The notes beneath the pieces are model-generated. The model saw only the letters and a list, made by a program, of their open reading frames with translations. It was not told the origin of the DNA and did not search any database. A stretch of 64,000 nucleotides of DNA, from NCBI RefSeq assembly GCF_963676685.1, contig NC_092353.1:7344207-7408206 (forward strand). The letters run 5' to 3'. Made by a program: the position numbers and the translations under genes. Position 1 is the first letter of the stretch, and the number at the start of each line of letters is the position of its first letter. Of the stretch, positions 32,858-43,875 are shown piece by piece. This DNA comes from Mytilus edulis. Lineage: Eukaryota > Mollusca > Bivalvia > Mytilida > Mytilidae.

Positions 32858-33099
32858 ACTATATAAAGTTGTACAAAAAAAGCTGTTCATTAAAATGTAT
32901 TCAATCTGTATTAAAAGATAACATACGACGTGAGAACGAAAGAAACATAAAGAATTTGAATTTATCATTTTTTCGACTTTCTCTAGTATTTTGAAACACT
33001 TCTATCACTATTTAAGAAAAAAAAAACAACAGATACGTCTCAATAATTGTGTTAAAAAAAATATCACAACAATAACAAACATTTAATCTTTGTCTGTTT

Positions 33100-33477
33100 C
33101 TTCTAGATTTTCCTTAATTGCAGATCCTCACTCGCGTTTTATGAATGTTATAAAAAAAGTAACGAACTATGGATTCCGTTTTGCGTTTGTTCATGGACAT
33201 ATAAAAAAAGGAAAACGCATAATCAATTAGAAAAACCGAAAGCCCACACACATAAAACGAATGGATAACAACTGTTATATTCCTGACTTTGTACAGGCGG
33301 TTTCTTATGTTGAAAATGTAATATATTTGGTTTCTGCAACTCCTCTCACACGGGTTTATGTTTTTAGCCACATCAATTGAATTTTTGTTCTACGGAATAT
33401 TCGACTCCACTAGTTTGGGCAAGTAAGCGATTTAAAGATTTCAATAAAACAACATACAATAGGCAGTTTTTGTAGGC
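33100..33477. other. Intergenic, no gene seen
   Basis: The minus-strand 85-codon frame at 33,114-33,371 has no recognised motif. Confidence 0.3.
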
Positions 33478-33720
33478 AAGGTACCAGGATTATAAGTTAA
33501 TACGCTAAACGTGCGTTTCGTCTACATAATACTCATTAGTGACGCTCATTTTAAAATATTTTTAAAGCAAAACAAGTACAATGTTGAAGAGCATTGAGGA
33601 TTCAAAATTCCGAAAAGTTGTGCCAAATACGGCTAAGGTTATCAATGCCTGGGATAAGACAATCCTAACATTTTTCGAAAAATACAAAGTTTTGCAAACA
33701 GTATATTTATTAAGGCAAAC
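33478..33720 (+). repeat. Third copy of the dispersed TACCAGGATTATAA repeat
   Basis: GGTACCAGGATTATAA, TACGCTAAACGTGCG and ATACGGCTAAGGTTATCAATG correspond to the pair at 23.7-24.1 kb, with an extra middle segment (33,520-33,628). Confidence 0.65.
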
Positions 33721-33894
33721 GATTATATTTAAAAAAAATTATACATAAAATAAAAGGTTTTGACAAAATTGGTCAAAACAAGATGGTAAAAAACTTGAAT
33801 TACTACTCGTATTTTGACATTTCTTTGATTTATGAAGAATTTTCTTTATCGTCACCCAGATATAGTTGAATAATTATTTCAACTGCTTTAATAG

Positions 33895-34640
33895 TAATCC
33901 CATAAAATCTAACTAGAAAAAAACTAAAAAAATCATGTTTAAAAATTCCTATTGAGATTTACATTGAGAAGGGAGATAACACTGCAAAAAAGGCAGAAAT
34001 ATCAATAAAAATTGATACAACATTATAACTTTACCGCTTCTATTCAACAGAATGCATTTATTCGTGATATTTTAGCCTTCTTCAGAGTATAACAAACAAC
34101 TCAAAAGGTATTTTCATATCTTTCATCGATCTACAACCTAGATTTCATAATTTATTAGTTGACCATTTATTAGATTTTTCAGTATGTCAAGGTAAATAAT
34201 CTCAAATGGAATAAAACTAAATAAGCAATTATTCTTCATTTTATGGTTAAAAGTTTCTTTACACACGGTAGATGCTGAACAAATATGATTTACAGATATA
34301 AACAATACCAAATATTCCAATTTTTTGTTCTAAATGGTCACTAAGCCATAAATTTGCAATTTCTTTAATGAAAATTGTGCAAAATAAAATAAAAAAATAT
34401 CCATAACACTTCGGTTTTGTCCATTTCATGGGCAAAGGATTGTACAATACAGTCAAATACGAACTTATAACCCCATCAAAGTTTCATATTTTACATGAAT
34501 TTTAAGAAAATCAACCAAAAACTTACAAAAAAGACTAAATTTTGCGGAGTTATCTCCCTTTCCAATGTTGATTTCCATAAGAAATTAAAAATGCAAAATT
34601 TGAGTTTTCCTTTAGATAGATTTTATGGGACTTTTTTGTT
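33895..34640. mobile_element. Inverted-repeat element with AAGGGAGATAAC arms
   Basis: The left arm (about 33,895-34,010) holds TCCCATAAAATCTA, then ACATTGAGAAGGGAGATAAC. The right arm (about 34,530-34,640) holds the complements in mirrored order. The arms are about 110 bp with moderate divergence, and the loop is about 520 bp without a gene. No target duplication could be fixed. Confidence 0.65.
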
Positions 34641-35114
34641 TTTATTTGGGGCTTAATGCTATAGATTAAAACTAAAACAGTTTCTGTTACAATTAGTTTG
34701 ACTGGACTATAAGTGATTTCCATTGAATTGTCATAGACATCTCTCATCCTTCTCTAGACACGACTTGTAACTAGCAACATGACGGCTGTCTTGCAAGAAG
34801 CAGGAAGTGCTATCCCATCCAGAATAGTTGTGTTCACCTACAGGTTTTTTTTTGTTCCAGCAGTTTTTTAATGTGTGAACATTTTAGTTTTTTGTAATAT
34901 ATATGATGGTTGTCAGTGTCTCTGTCGTTTTGGTGTGTTTTTTTTTTGTTTTTTTTTTAGATTTTGTTTTGGCACTTTGTATATAAATAAGATGTTGTAT
35001 GATTTTCAATGAGACAATTAATCCTCCAAGTCATAATCAGGTTTCTAACAACCCTTAAAATGATGTGTAACCACTCAATGTTATAACACTTTTTTATAAG
35101 GGGAACGTTTTCAA
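34641..35114. other. AT-rich intergenic stretch
   Basis: Contains T-runs and GT-rich sequence. No gene seen. Confidence 0.3.
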
Positions 35115-35372
35115 GGGATCCAGCTTATTACATTTGTCAACGAAGAAATAGAGGTGGTAGACAGCTTAAAATACATTGTAGTGGGCATAGGTACCACCGA
35201 CAATGCAACTGCCTACATAAGGAATAGAATGAAAAAAGCAAGAGCAGCATTCCATAAGTTAAGAAAAATATGGACATTAAACCAATACAGTAGAAACATC
35301 AAAATCAAAATTTACAAAAGCAATGTAATATCAATATTGTTATATGGGGCAAAATGTTGGAAGATAGGCAAT
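35115..35372 (+). pseudogene. Fragment of an RTE-like LINE reverse transcriptase tail
   Basis: The frame reads IEVVDSLKYIVVGIGTTDN, IRNRMKKARAAFHKLRKIW, IKIYKSNVISILLYGAKCW. This pattern (YLG-like, then KARAAF..L..IW, then LLYG.E.W) marks the region after the RT catalytic core in RTE/CR1-type LINEs. Both ends are truncated and the open frame continues by chance into the next element. Confidence 0.75.
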
Positions 35373-35389
35373 AGCAATGGAGAAGGACA

Positions 35390-36171
35390 TCACAAGTGCA
35401 AATACCTCGGTGTTTGCAGGTACTTTACGGTCGAACTCGATCAGGATCTGAATGTCAACGGTCGACTCTTTCAACCGCTCGGACTGGTGACTCAGCAGTG
35501 GGTACAGATCGACGAAATCGGAGGGGTTAATGTTGAAGTAATTTTTTCGGAACTCTGCGACTTTCTTGTACACTCTGGCGATCTTTGTTTGTGTGAAACT
35601 GGCATTGAAGTCTACCGCCTGGTAGCGTTCTGCGATGAGAGTGACATAGATAGTTCGCAACTGGCAGTGGTCGTACACGATTGCATTTTGAGTCCGATCG
35701 TACTTTTACCGGTCTGAAAGACTACGATGATGTATCTCGGTTTCTCCCGACCGCTCTTGGCAGACAAACGCTAGTGGAACTGTTTTGGGTAACATTTGTA
35801 GAATCACACTGTCGTATTCGGAAACCACAATCGATTTAACTCTTGCTCTTGATGGTCTTGTACAACCGCAGTTTTTTTAATCGGAAGGAAGGAAGGAAGG
35901 ACGTGACCAAGAGATCTTACTCAGGTTGATTTTCGCCACGTTGTTGACGGCAGCAGCAGAATGGCATTGTCGTCCGAGTCGCGCACGAGTGACAATTCGT
36001 GCTTGATCCATACACAATCTTGTTGTAAAGTCTGCAGAGCCGAAAATGTGTCTCAGAGGTATGGTGAATGAAAACGATCCTTTGTTGGCGGGCTTGGGGA
36101 TAATATATACATGACGTGCTGCAAACCCTATGTTTTCGGCCTCGGCTTCGGTAGATGGTTTTTTGTACCAC
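35390..36171 (-). pseudogene. Major-capsid-like remnant
   Basis: Minus-strand segments (35,678 down to 35,390, and 36,171 down to 35,917) resemble the C-terminal and middle parts of the double-jelly-roll-type capsid proteins of Polinton-like elements. The basis is short conserved stretches such as QSERLKESTVDIQI and KVPANTEVFAL. Reading frames change and stop between them. The assignment rests on pattern recall, not on a search. A GGAA microsatellite (35,881-35,899) lies inside. Confidence 0.4.
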
Positions 36172-36578
36172 AGCTAGTTGAATCCTTGGAATTTGGAGAA
36201 ATTGTTGGGATAAATCAACATTCCCAGCATGGTGATGGCAACGACTGGGAGGTTCGATCAGCTGGCTTGAGAGCTTGCATTAATTGTAACTGATGGTCTT
36301 GAAGAGGTTCATGATCCCATTGTGAATGGGAGACACTAGATCTGCATAAGCAGATGCACTACCGTAGTTATTTTACAGTCGCCCCTCTACCAAGAGATAA
36401 TTTTCATCGGGATGGAGGAACAAGTCTTGAGGTTCGTATTCGTGAACCTGTTATTTTTGGAGACTTTCGTCGAAGGTCAACCCTTCGGTGATTATAAGGA
36501 TGTTGGACATATGTATTTATTTAAAGCGCTGCATGAAGTCGTGGATGGTACCAATGCCAGAACCGGAGATCAGGTTGT

Positions 36579-36842
36579 TCAACTGGATTTGCTGCGGTTT
36601 GCTGCGTTGAACATTGGACTGTTGTGTGGACCTTCTGCGTTTTTGGGGGCGGGTGTCTTTATCAACCACGTAGTCGACGACTTTGTGGCCCCTTTTTCAA
36701 CACCTTTCAAGACTGTATTGGTGTTTGCACTCACGGCCTTACTTCCTGTGTTATTGGTGGCAGATGTAGTAAACATGCGTCCAGCCAAACTGGCGATTGT
36801 TTCAAACAGTCCTCTACCACCGTATGCGTTCTTTCAGGCGTA
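36579..36842 (-). pseudogene. Possible small virion-protein remnant
   Basis: A minus-strand frame with one early stop reads GGRGLFETIASLAGRMF and then a Ser/Thr/Lys-rich stretch. This resembles the Gly-rich, basic minor virion proteins next to the capsid gene in Polintons. The overlapping plus-strand 143-codon frame is hydrophobic and is most likely its antisense shadow. Confidence 0.3.
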
Positions 36843-36899
36843 ACCTTTCTTGATTTGCAACATTTACTTAAAGGATGCTATGATGAAGCGCCATATATT

Positions 36900-37611
36900 C
36901 TTAAATGCTGATATGTCCACCCTTTTTCATAGCATGGAAAATCGATACAATTTCGTTGCGCACACCATTATTTCCTCCTCGGTAAGCTGCAGCACACAGT
37001 TCCAAGCGATCGATAAGCTGCTTGAAGTTAAAAAAAACACGGTTTGCAGCTCAATGCCAAATTTATACTTCAGGTAGATGTGGGACACTATTCCCTTCAA
37101 CTTGTAATTCATATTCGCCTACCGGAACTTTTCAGGATCTCTGCATAGTCGTCAGGGTCGTCGAGCTCGAACGATTATGGTTTCTTTTCACCATGACTTC
37201 CCAGAAGCCAAGAGTTCCTTTGTACTTCACTCTATCCATGAAAACATATTCGTTTCAAAAGATAATGGTGAGCTTCCGATGAAGAAATCAACGTTTTCAG
37301 ATCGCAATTCAAAGGCATGGTCGGCGGGAAAAGTCATACTGAGCTGTAAATGCTGCTGTGCTCGAGCTCCGAGGACGGTGTCTGTGGGTGATGCAATGTG
37401 TAGTGGGTCGGCAAATTCTGGCGGTGGTGAAGGGAGGGCTGGCTGGCACTGTTGCAGAAAGGTCTGCCATCTTTTCGGTGATTTGTGAAGCTGCCTCTCG
37501 CTGAGCCTCAACCACAGACTTGAATGACTTGTAAAGGTCCCGGCTAAGTTCAGTCTTGTCGAGACGATGCTGCATATTACAGGCTTGAATCTTCCGTTTG
37601 GTGTCTTGCAA
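36900..37611 (-). pseudogene. Unrecognised Polinton-associated frames
   Basis: Two overlapping minus-strand frames (37,611-37,309 and 37,511-37,227) are coding-like. The first has a charged, coiled-coil-like N-terminus (KTELSRDLYKSFKSVVEAQ), and the second continues with DHAFELRSENVDFFIGSSPL. A frameshift near 37,450 appears to join them. Function is not recognised; it may be a structural protein. Confidence 0.3.
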
Positions 37612-38060
37612 CTTACGTCATTTATCTAATAGATCGAATGCTGTTGAACGCCCCTAAGCGTTTGTGTGAACGCTCCTAATAGATGAGTTGCAGATGAAGG
37701 TATTACACAGCTGATACGGATCCCTTTTCGTCGAAAGATTCAAGTGTCATGGGTATGTGCACTGGTGGCCTCGAATCGTCTTGGCAGGGCATTGGGGTTG
37801 GGAAAATTGCTCCACCTTACCATAATGGCGGAGTTGCATGCGTTGAAATCACCTCCACCGCTTTAGATCGGGTGAAGGATCAAGCAATCGTATTTTCAAC
37901 ATATGCTCCTCATATCGACTGGAACCCACTCAAAATTGCATTTGCAGGGCGATTCGAACTTGCAGGGCTGTGGTTCCTCTGTGTCCAGATATTCTTCATA
38001 CTTCAGTTACATAAAGAAATATTCGAGCTGATCCGTTCTTTATCTTATACCGCATAGAAC
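37612..38060. other. Unassigned part of the virus-like element
   Basis: Coding-like composition, but no frame or motif can be supported on either strand. Confidence 0.25.
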
Positions 38061-38064
38061 TCAT

Positions 38065-38745
38065 TTAATTTGCATCGATATTTTCCATTTGCCAGCAATG
38101 CTTACACAGAGCGTCAAACTGTTCCTTGGTGAGATCGTTGCAGTGATCGGGTCGGATGGGGTCGACATTCTTAGCGTTCTGCTGGAAGAGGCAGGCGAAG
38201 TTGGCATTCTCCCGGATCGACTGGCGGGGCAGTGTGAAGTAGTTCTGGCACAGGTAGAAACAATCGTCGTTGTCTTCACACGTGTTCTGTTTTCTCAACA
38301 TCGTCGAACACCATGAGATTCACCATGAGGTTCTTACTGCTGGGATCAAGTTCCCGGGGGTCTAAGTCATCGCTTCCTTGCTCGAAGAAAAAAGTGTCGA
38401 TACCACTCGGGTGTCGTGATGGTAGTAAGGTGTTGACCACATCGATCAACGAGTAGGGTGACTTGCCCTTACACTGTAGGAGGTCTCGGATATCTTCTTT
38501 AGGGAAGCTTATTTTCCAGCGCTTGCTCAAACAGTTGGTATATAGGTTGGTGAATGGATTATGTAAAGACGAACAATTGATTGTAGTCGGAGCCCTCTAT
38601 CGCGCAGGAATAAGTTGTTCAGCTGCGTCGTCTTACCACAGTCCGACTTCCCAATGATCGACCGTCTTATCGATCGCTGAGGTAGGAGGTAGTGATTACT
38701 CCTCGTGGGGGCGTTGGCACTGTAGGAAATGTCCTTAATGTTCAT
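38065..38745 (-). pseudogene. Packaging-ATPase-like gene (FtsK/HerA type), broken
   Basis: Three consecutive minus-strand frames give, in order, IIGKSDCGKTT (a Walker A-type P-loop at about 38,615-38,650), NLMVFDDV (Walker B-like, near 38,305), and LPRQSIRENANFACLF with LTKEQFDALCKHCW (C-terminal part). Length and motif order match genome-packaging ATPases of Polintons and related viruses. Frame changes near 38,525 and 38,290 inactivate it. In the family this enzyme drives DNA into capsids. Confidence 0.65.
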
Positions 38746-38880
38746 TTATTAAAATAAAATAGCGATGATTTTCTGTGTGAAAGTCGTAAGAAGACGGACA
38801 CAGTTAACACCAGCGAGCTCGAGGTAATGATCAACGGGCGACGGTGAAAGGTTGGCAACTGCAAGGTGTGCGATTCCAAG

Positions 38881-39204
38881 ATGTCTAAGTTTGTTGCTAC
38901 AACCGGTTCAGGGTTCATGAACAATATAATCAACCGATTATCCATGAAAATGTATCTACCCGGACACAACTTCACCAGGCCAGGGACTTAACTTAGCAAG
39001 CGACTACTTCCCTAAGGCACCCCGAAGGCTTGGTCAAAACCCATTAATCAAGTTGACGAGGCAGCATATCGACATGTTATGCCCAGTACAAGGATTCATC
39101 CGCGTACAACTCCATCGTTGCCGAAGCTATGCTACAATGTAGCCTCGCTGAACACTTGGACTGCAGCATCGTCGGACCCATCATCGGTACCAAAGTTGGA
39201 TTCG
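38881..39204 (+). pseudogene. Possible phospholipase-A2-like/membrane-active remnant
   Basis: The first frame starts at an ATG at 38,881 and shows YLPGHNFTRPGT, a calcium-loop-like stretch, then a stop. A second frame downstream shows CYAQYKDSSAYN and LDCSIVGPIIGTKVGFG. The arrangement is reminiscent of the secreted-phospholipase-like domain found in some small virus and virus-like proteins. Stops and frame changes break it and the active-site region is disrupted. Confidence 0.35.
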
Positions 39205-39880
39205 GTCTGGGTGTTAAAAAAAATGTTCGCTGGACCGATGAGCTAGATGAGGAGTTGCACAAACCAGTTCGACGAAAGTTTCGTAAACGCTGTGTAGCGG
39301 TGGGTGGTGTGGATGAGACCTAGGCGTACGACCTCGTTGATATGAGTGACTTCTCCAGGGACAACAAGGGAAATAAATTTATCCTGAGCATTATCGATGT
39401 CTTTTCCAAATATGGCTGGATGATACCACTCAAGAAAAACAAGGGTGACGGTGCGGGATGCATTCCAAGCGATGTGCCCAAGAAGCTATCGACAGACAAA
39501 GGCACTGAATTTTACAACAAACACGTAAATGATCAGCTGCTTCAAAAGCATGGTATCGATATCTACTCCAACGGGAACGAAGAGAAGTCGAGTATTGTCA
39601 ACCGTTGGAGCCGCACCATGAAAGATAAAATGTTCAAAGACTTTTTAGCCAACTCCACACGCACCAATATCGATGTCCGGGACGATTTTGTTCGCCAAAG
39701 CACCGCTATCTAGATGGCACATGTTGCCGCAAGTCATAAGGAACATGAAAAACAAGTTGTATTGGAACCTTTACCTCCCATAAAACCACCGCGATTTTCG
39801 AAGAAGAAGGGTACATTCGAGAAGGGATACACCCCCCCCCCCCCCCGCTGGACCGAGGAAGTATTCACCATTTCACTAGT
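39205..39880 (+). pseudogene. Polinton-type integrase (rve), broken
   Basis: The frame reads LDEELHKPVRRKF, then GVDET followed by an in-frame TAG, then DLVDMSDFSRDNKGNKFILSIIDVFSKY (first catalytic Asp region), STDKGTEF (second Asp) and SSIVNRWSRT, where Asn stands in place of the catalytic Glu. A stop at 39,711-39,713 precedes the C-terminal KKGTFEKGY...RWTEEVFTI segment, which is interrupted by a C-run. The family inserts DNA by strand transfer. This copy is doubly dead. Confidence 0.78.
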
Positions 39881-39946
39881 TTTGTCAGAGGTCCACTGGG
39901 CCTTCTACGATCTTTTCATCCATCTCCTCAAGGGTTTCAACCAAGT

Positions 39947-40174
39947 CTATAGCCGCGGTGAAAATCTAGTTTCCCGAGTGAAAGTATCCCTACATGTCCA
40001 TGCCAATAAGGGGGGGGGGGGGTTCATATTCAAGGTAGTAAATAAATCTTTAAACGCTTTCTTCGGCGAATGTACCTCAATTTTATCCCCAATGTCTTCC
40101 CTATCTTCCAAAATCGTTTCCTGTGCCTTCATTAGCATTCGATCTATCGACAGCCTGCTAACCCCTTTCAACAC
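39947..40174 (-). pseudogene. Unrecognised minus-strand frame
   Basis: A 75-codon frame with coding-like composition (LSIDRMLMKAQETILEDRED, GDKIEVHSPKKAFKDLF), interrupted by a G-run (plus strand 40,012-40,021). It may be a remnant of a further element gene. Function unknown. Confidence 0.25.
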
Positions 40175-40679
40175 AAGTTGTTTTGCCTGGGTGACAATCT
40201 CCTCCCTCGTGTGGGGTTTGGGACGATAATGATTTTAAGATTTGTCTTCGTTTCTATCAACTCTCAACCAACTGATCTTTCCATAAGCGAGATAACCATC
40301 GTAGGTGGTTCATTTTGGCTATACCCCTCAAGGCTTTGGCGTTTTCAACTACTAACTACATGTTCTATATTGGATCAATGTCTTTATCCTAACAATAAAA
40401 AAAATCAATTTAGGTCACCCCAAAACCACCATCCCCAATTCACTGGTTTTTAGACCCAGTTTTCGAGCCTACAAAACATATATATTCGAACACTTTTGAT
40501 CCTACAATCCTTATTAAAAATAAGAAAGTCGTGAAACGTACCCGGTTCGTCTGAATTTTTCATCCCATAGCTCACAATTTGCACAGCTCCATCGATTCTC
40601 TCTTTGCCAAGACGGTAGTCAGCTGCTTGTTTAATCTCTCACATTTCCATATGCAAATCGTTTCCCCTTTCCAGCACAA

Positions 40680-40893
40680 GGTTATAATTTTGCAAACCTT
40701 TACTTCGTGTCAAAGTCTTTAATGTCTTTGACAATCCAGGGTGAGTCCTGTCCTACTTTTCGCAATTTGATAATTTCCTCATCATTGCAGCGCTGTTCTC
40801 GATTGGCCTCAACAGCGGCCATTTTTTTCAGAATTTCTACCTCTTGCGCCGTATTCTATCTCTGACCAGACATATTTGTAATCTTAAAGTCCA
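40680..40893 (-). pseudogene. Coding-like remnant at the right end of the virus-like element
   Basis: The minus strand from an ATG at 40,893 reads MDFKITNMSGQR, one stop, then EVEILKKMAAVEANREQRC and RKVGQDSPWIVKDIKDFDTK before further stops. The composition is coding-like and the family is not recognised. Confidence 0.3.
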
Positions 40894-41014
40894 TTGTGTT
40901 TATTATATCTGTACATTTCTAATTTTTAGTGTGTGTGTTTATTTCTTCCACAAAGAAATTTTTTCCCTCGACTTCAACCTCAAAATGGGGGTGTGGTAGA
41001 ACTCGCATAATCGA

Positions 41015-42399
41015 GCTACTGTTCATCTCTAAATAAGCTTTCAATTGAGGTATAAGGTATATCTGTAATAAGGGGCCAACGGGTCACAACAGTCCATTCC
41101 AATATTCAAAATATCCATTTCATTATTCAAAATTGGCAATTTCTTAATTTTCATGCGTATTTTGGCATTTAGGTCCTCCGTAACCCCTCTAATGGTCATT
41201 GCGGCACATATAATTTATACTCAGTTTATTCTTCTATCAATAAGCTTTAATTTGGTGTATACAATTTGCCTTTTTTAAGGACTGAAGGGCTATAGTAGTC
41301 CATTCCATTATTCAAAATAAGCTATTCCTAAATGTTCTCGCGTATTTCGATAGTTAGGTCATTCGTTACTTCTCTAATATGCGTTGCAGAACTTGTTGAC
41401 TATAAACATTTTGTTCCCTTCGAAATAAGCTTTCGAATGAGGTATAAAGTCTATAATTAGGGGTTAAAAGGTCAAAGCAGTCCATTCCATTATTCAAAAT
41501 ATCCATTTCATTATTCAAAATTGGCGATATCCTAATTTTCATGCGTATTTTGGTATGTAGGTCCTCCGTAACCCCTCTAATGGTCATTGCGGCACATATC
41601 ATTTATACTCAAGTTTTCCTCTATCAATAAGCTTTAATTTGGTGAGAAAATTTGCATTATTAGGGACTGAAGGGCTGTAGTAGTCCATTCCATTATTGAA
41701 AATAAGCTACAAAATGTATTTCTTAATGTTCAAGCGTATTTCGATATTTAGGTCGTTCGTTACTTCTCTAAAATGCGTTGCGGAACTTGTTGACTATATA
41801 CATTTTGTTCCTCTCGTAATACGCTTTCGAATGAGGTATAAGGTTTATCTATAAGTAGGGGCTAAAGGGTCGTAGCAGTCCATTTCATTATTCAAAATAT
41901 CCATTTCATTATTCAAAATTGGCTATTTCTTGATTTTCATGCGTATTTTGGCATTTAGGTCCTCCGTAACCCCGCTAATGGTCATTGCGGCACATATCAT
42001 TTATACTCAAGTTTTTCCTCTATCAATAAGCTTAAATGTTGTGTATAAAATTTGCATTATTAGGGACTGAAGGGCTGTAGTAGTTCATTCCATTATTCAA
42101 AATAAGCTATAATAATTTCTTAATGTTCAAGCGTATTTCGATATCTAGGTCGTTCGTTACTTCTCTGAAATGCGTTGCGGAACTTGTTGAGTATAAACAT
42201 TGTGTTCCTTTCGTAATCAGCTTTCGAATGAAGTATAAGGTTTATCTATAATTAGGGGCTAAATGGTCGCAGCAGTCCATTCCATTATTCAAAATATCCA
42301 TTTCATTATTCAAAATTGGCTATTTCTTGATTTTCATGCGTATTTTGGCATTTATGTCCTCCGTAACCCCTCTAATGGTCGTTGCGGCACATATCGTTT
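41015..42399. repeat. Satellite array, left block
   Basis: Tandem monomers of about 195-205 bp in two alternating types. One type has TTTTCATGCGTATTTTGGCATTTAGG, CATTGCGGCACATAT and TATCAATAAGCTTTAAT. The other has CAAGCGTATTTCGATATTTAGG, GCGTTGCGGAACTTGTTGACT and TAAGCTTTCGAATGAGG. Each carries CCATTCCATTATTCAAAAT, often doubled. AAGCTT occurs in nearly every monomer. The block ends abruptly at the Penelope-like element. Confidence 0.95.
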
Positions 42400-42402
42400 T
42401 AA

Positions 42403-43470
42403 AATCAATCGGGTCCAGGACTAATCCAGTATATCTTATCAAAATCGTTCGTTTTTAATTCAATTTTTTAAAATCAATCGGGTCCAGGACCAATCCAGTA
42501 TATCTTATCAAAATCCTTCGTTTTTAATTCAATTTTCTATGTTCATACATTTAGAATAATTAAGAGCTGATAAACTCAGTGTATGATAAATATATATATC
42601 CGGTTATGGAATATATTCTTCAGCATTTATTTCCGTATTTTTCTAGAAATTCACAATTGCATGTTTGTAGTATAATAATTTCTGTGTCTGTATTAAAAAA
42701 AGGTGTTTTGGTTATGGTCATATTGACCTAGGCTTATCCTCATCAGGTATCCCTAGCCTATTTGTTTCCTCCTTTGTAATATGTAGAATAGTTTAAATTT
42801 GATTTCTCTTATGGGGATACTTTTTGTTATAATAAAACACCCATGCAACCACGCATCCCATATTGCTGATAGGACCCGACACAAATATCAATTTCGTGTT
42901 TCGGTAGTTAAGCTTGGGATGGTCATTTTAAGAAGCATTATTTGAATATAATCAGATATGAAAATTATTCATGTTTATATTGATATATTTATATTTTAAC
43001 TCTTCTTCAATATATCTAGTTGTTATGACAGATCTACCATCATCAGGGGTCCAACTGTCAATTTTATGTTACATTCTTTAACTTTGATCTACTTAGCATA
43101 TCTCCAATACTTTTATGTTTGCTATACGCAACTATTGGTGCTGTATTGAATATTTGTACACAGTCTTTTTTTTAATACAGACACAGAAATTATTATACTA
43201 CAAACAGGCAATTGTGAATTTCTAGAAAAATACGGAAATAAATGCTGAAGAATATATTCCATAACCGGAAAAATATATTTATCATACACTGAGTTTATCA
43301 GCTCTTAATTATTCTAAATGTATGCACATAGAAAATTGAATTAAAAACGAAGGATTTTGATAAGATATACTGGATTGGTCCTGGACCCGATTGATTTTAA
43401 GAAATTGAATTAAAAACGAAGGATTTTGATAAGATATACTGGATTGGTCCTGGACCCGATTGATTTTAAA
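42403..43470. repeat. Inverted repeat with duplicated 68-bp unit in each arm
   Basis: Each arm contains two copies of AAAATCAATCGGGTCCAGG...CCAGTATATCTTATCAAAATC (or the complement) plus about 150 bp further inward (TTCAGCATTTATTTCCGTATT). The arms are near-identical. The loop holds the inverted 3' end of the Penelope-like element. Confidence 0.9.
42822..43165 (-). repeat. Inverted copy of the 3' end of the Penelope-like element
   Basis: 344 bp that are the reverse complement of 46,084-46,427 with very few differences. It includes the last codons of the reverse transcriptase region and the whole 3' terminal segment. It equals a 5'-truncated antisense copy joined to the main element, as often seen in this class. 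Confidence 0.92.
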
Positions 43471-43474
43471 ATCT

Positions 43475-43875
43475 TAAAATGACCATCCCAAGCTTAACTA
43501 CCGAAACACGAAATTGATATTTGTGTCGGGTCCTATCAGCAATATGGGATGCGTGGTTGCATGGGTGTTTCCCTTCCCTTTCCTGAATGTGACCTACCGA
43601 ATTAGACTATTTACCGGATTTGTTATCACATAAGCAACACGACGGGTGCCGCATGTGGAGCAGGATCTGCTTACCCTTCCGGAGCACCTGAGATCACCCC
43701 TAGTTTTTGGTGGGGTTCGTGTTGTTTATTCTTTAGTTTTCTATGTTGTGTCATGTGTACTATTGTTTTTCTGTTTGTCTTTTTCATTTTTAGCCATGGC
43801 GTTGTCAGTTTGTTTTAGATTTATGAGTTTGACTGTCCCTTTGGTATCTTTCGTCCCTCTTTTATTATAACAAAA
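43475..43875 (+). repeat. Upstream direct terminal repeat, split by a family A insertion
   Basis: CTTAAAATGACCATCCCAAG through TGCATGGGTGTTT (43,477-43,569) matches 46,318-46,413. The remaining TATTATAACAAAAT piece lies at about 43,862-43,875, after the inserted family A copy. It is the upstream member of the pseudo-LTR pair. Confidence 0.85.
43570..43860 (+). repeat. Interspersed repeat family A, copy 5 (inserted in the terminal repeat)
   Basis: About 290 bp almost identical to 7539-7838, running from CCCTTCCC to TTTCGTCCCTC. It interrupts GGTGTTT/TATTATAAC with T-runs on both sides, so a short T-rich duplication is likely but cannot be measured. This fixes the minimal family A unit. Confidence 0.88.

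Larger units (their letters stand above)
35390..40900. mobile_element. Decayed Polinton/Maverick-type (virus-like) element
   Basis: This 5.5 kb segment is visibly richer in G and C than its flanks and holds remnants of a large double-stranded DNA transposon. A packaging-ATPase-like frame and capsid-like pieces lie on the minus strand, and an integrase with a preceding phospholipase-like piece lies on the plus strand. Gene order and the integrase/ATPase pair point to Polintons or related adintovirus-like elements. No DNA polymerase B or terminal repeats are visible, and every gene is interrupted. It is bounded by a LINE fragment on the left and satellite on the right. Confidence 0.65.

Noticed and set aside
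36412..36843. Plus-strand 143-codon hydrophobic frame
   Set aside because: It lies antisense to a coding-like minus-strand frame of the virus-like element and has no recognisable motif.
39714..40229. Independent 171-codon plus-strand gene
   Set aside because: Its first 55 codons are the C-terminal part of the integrase. The rest is antisense to another coding-like frame and contains homopolymer runs.
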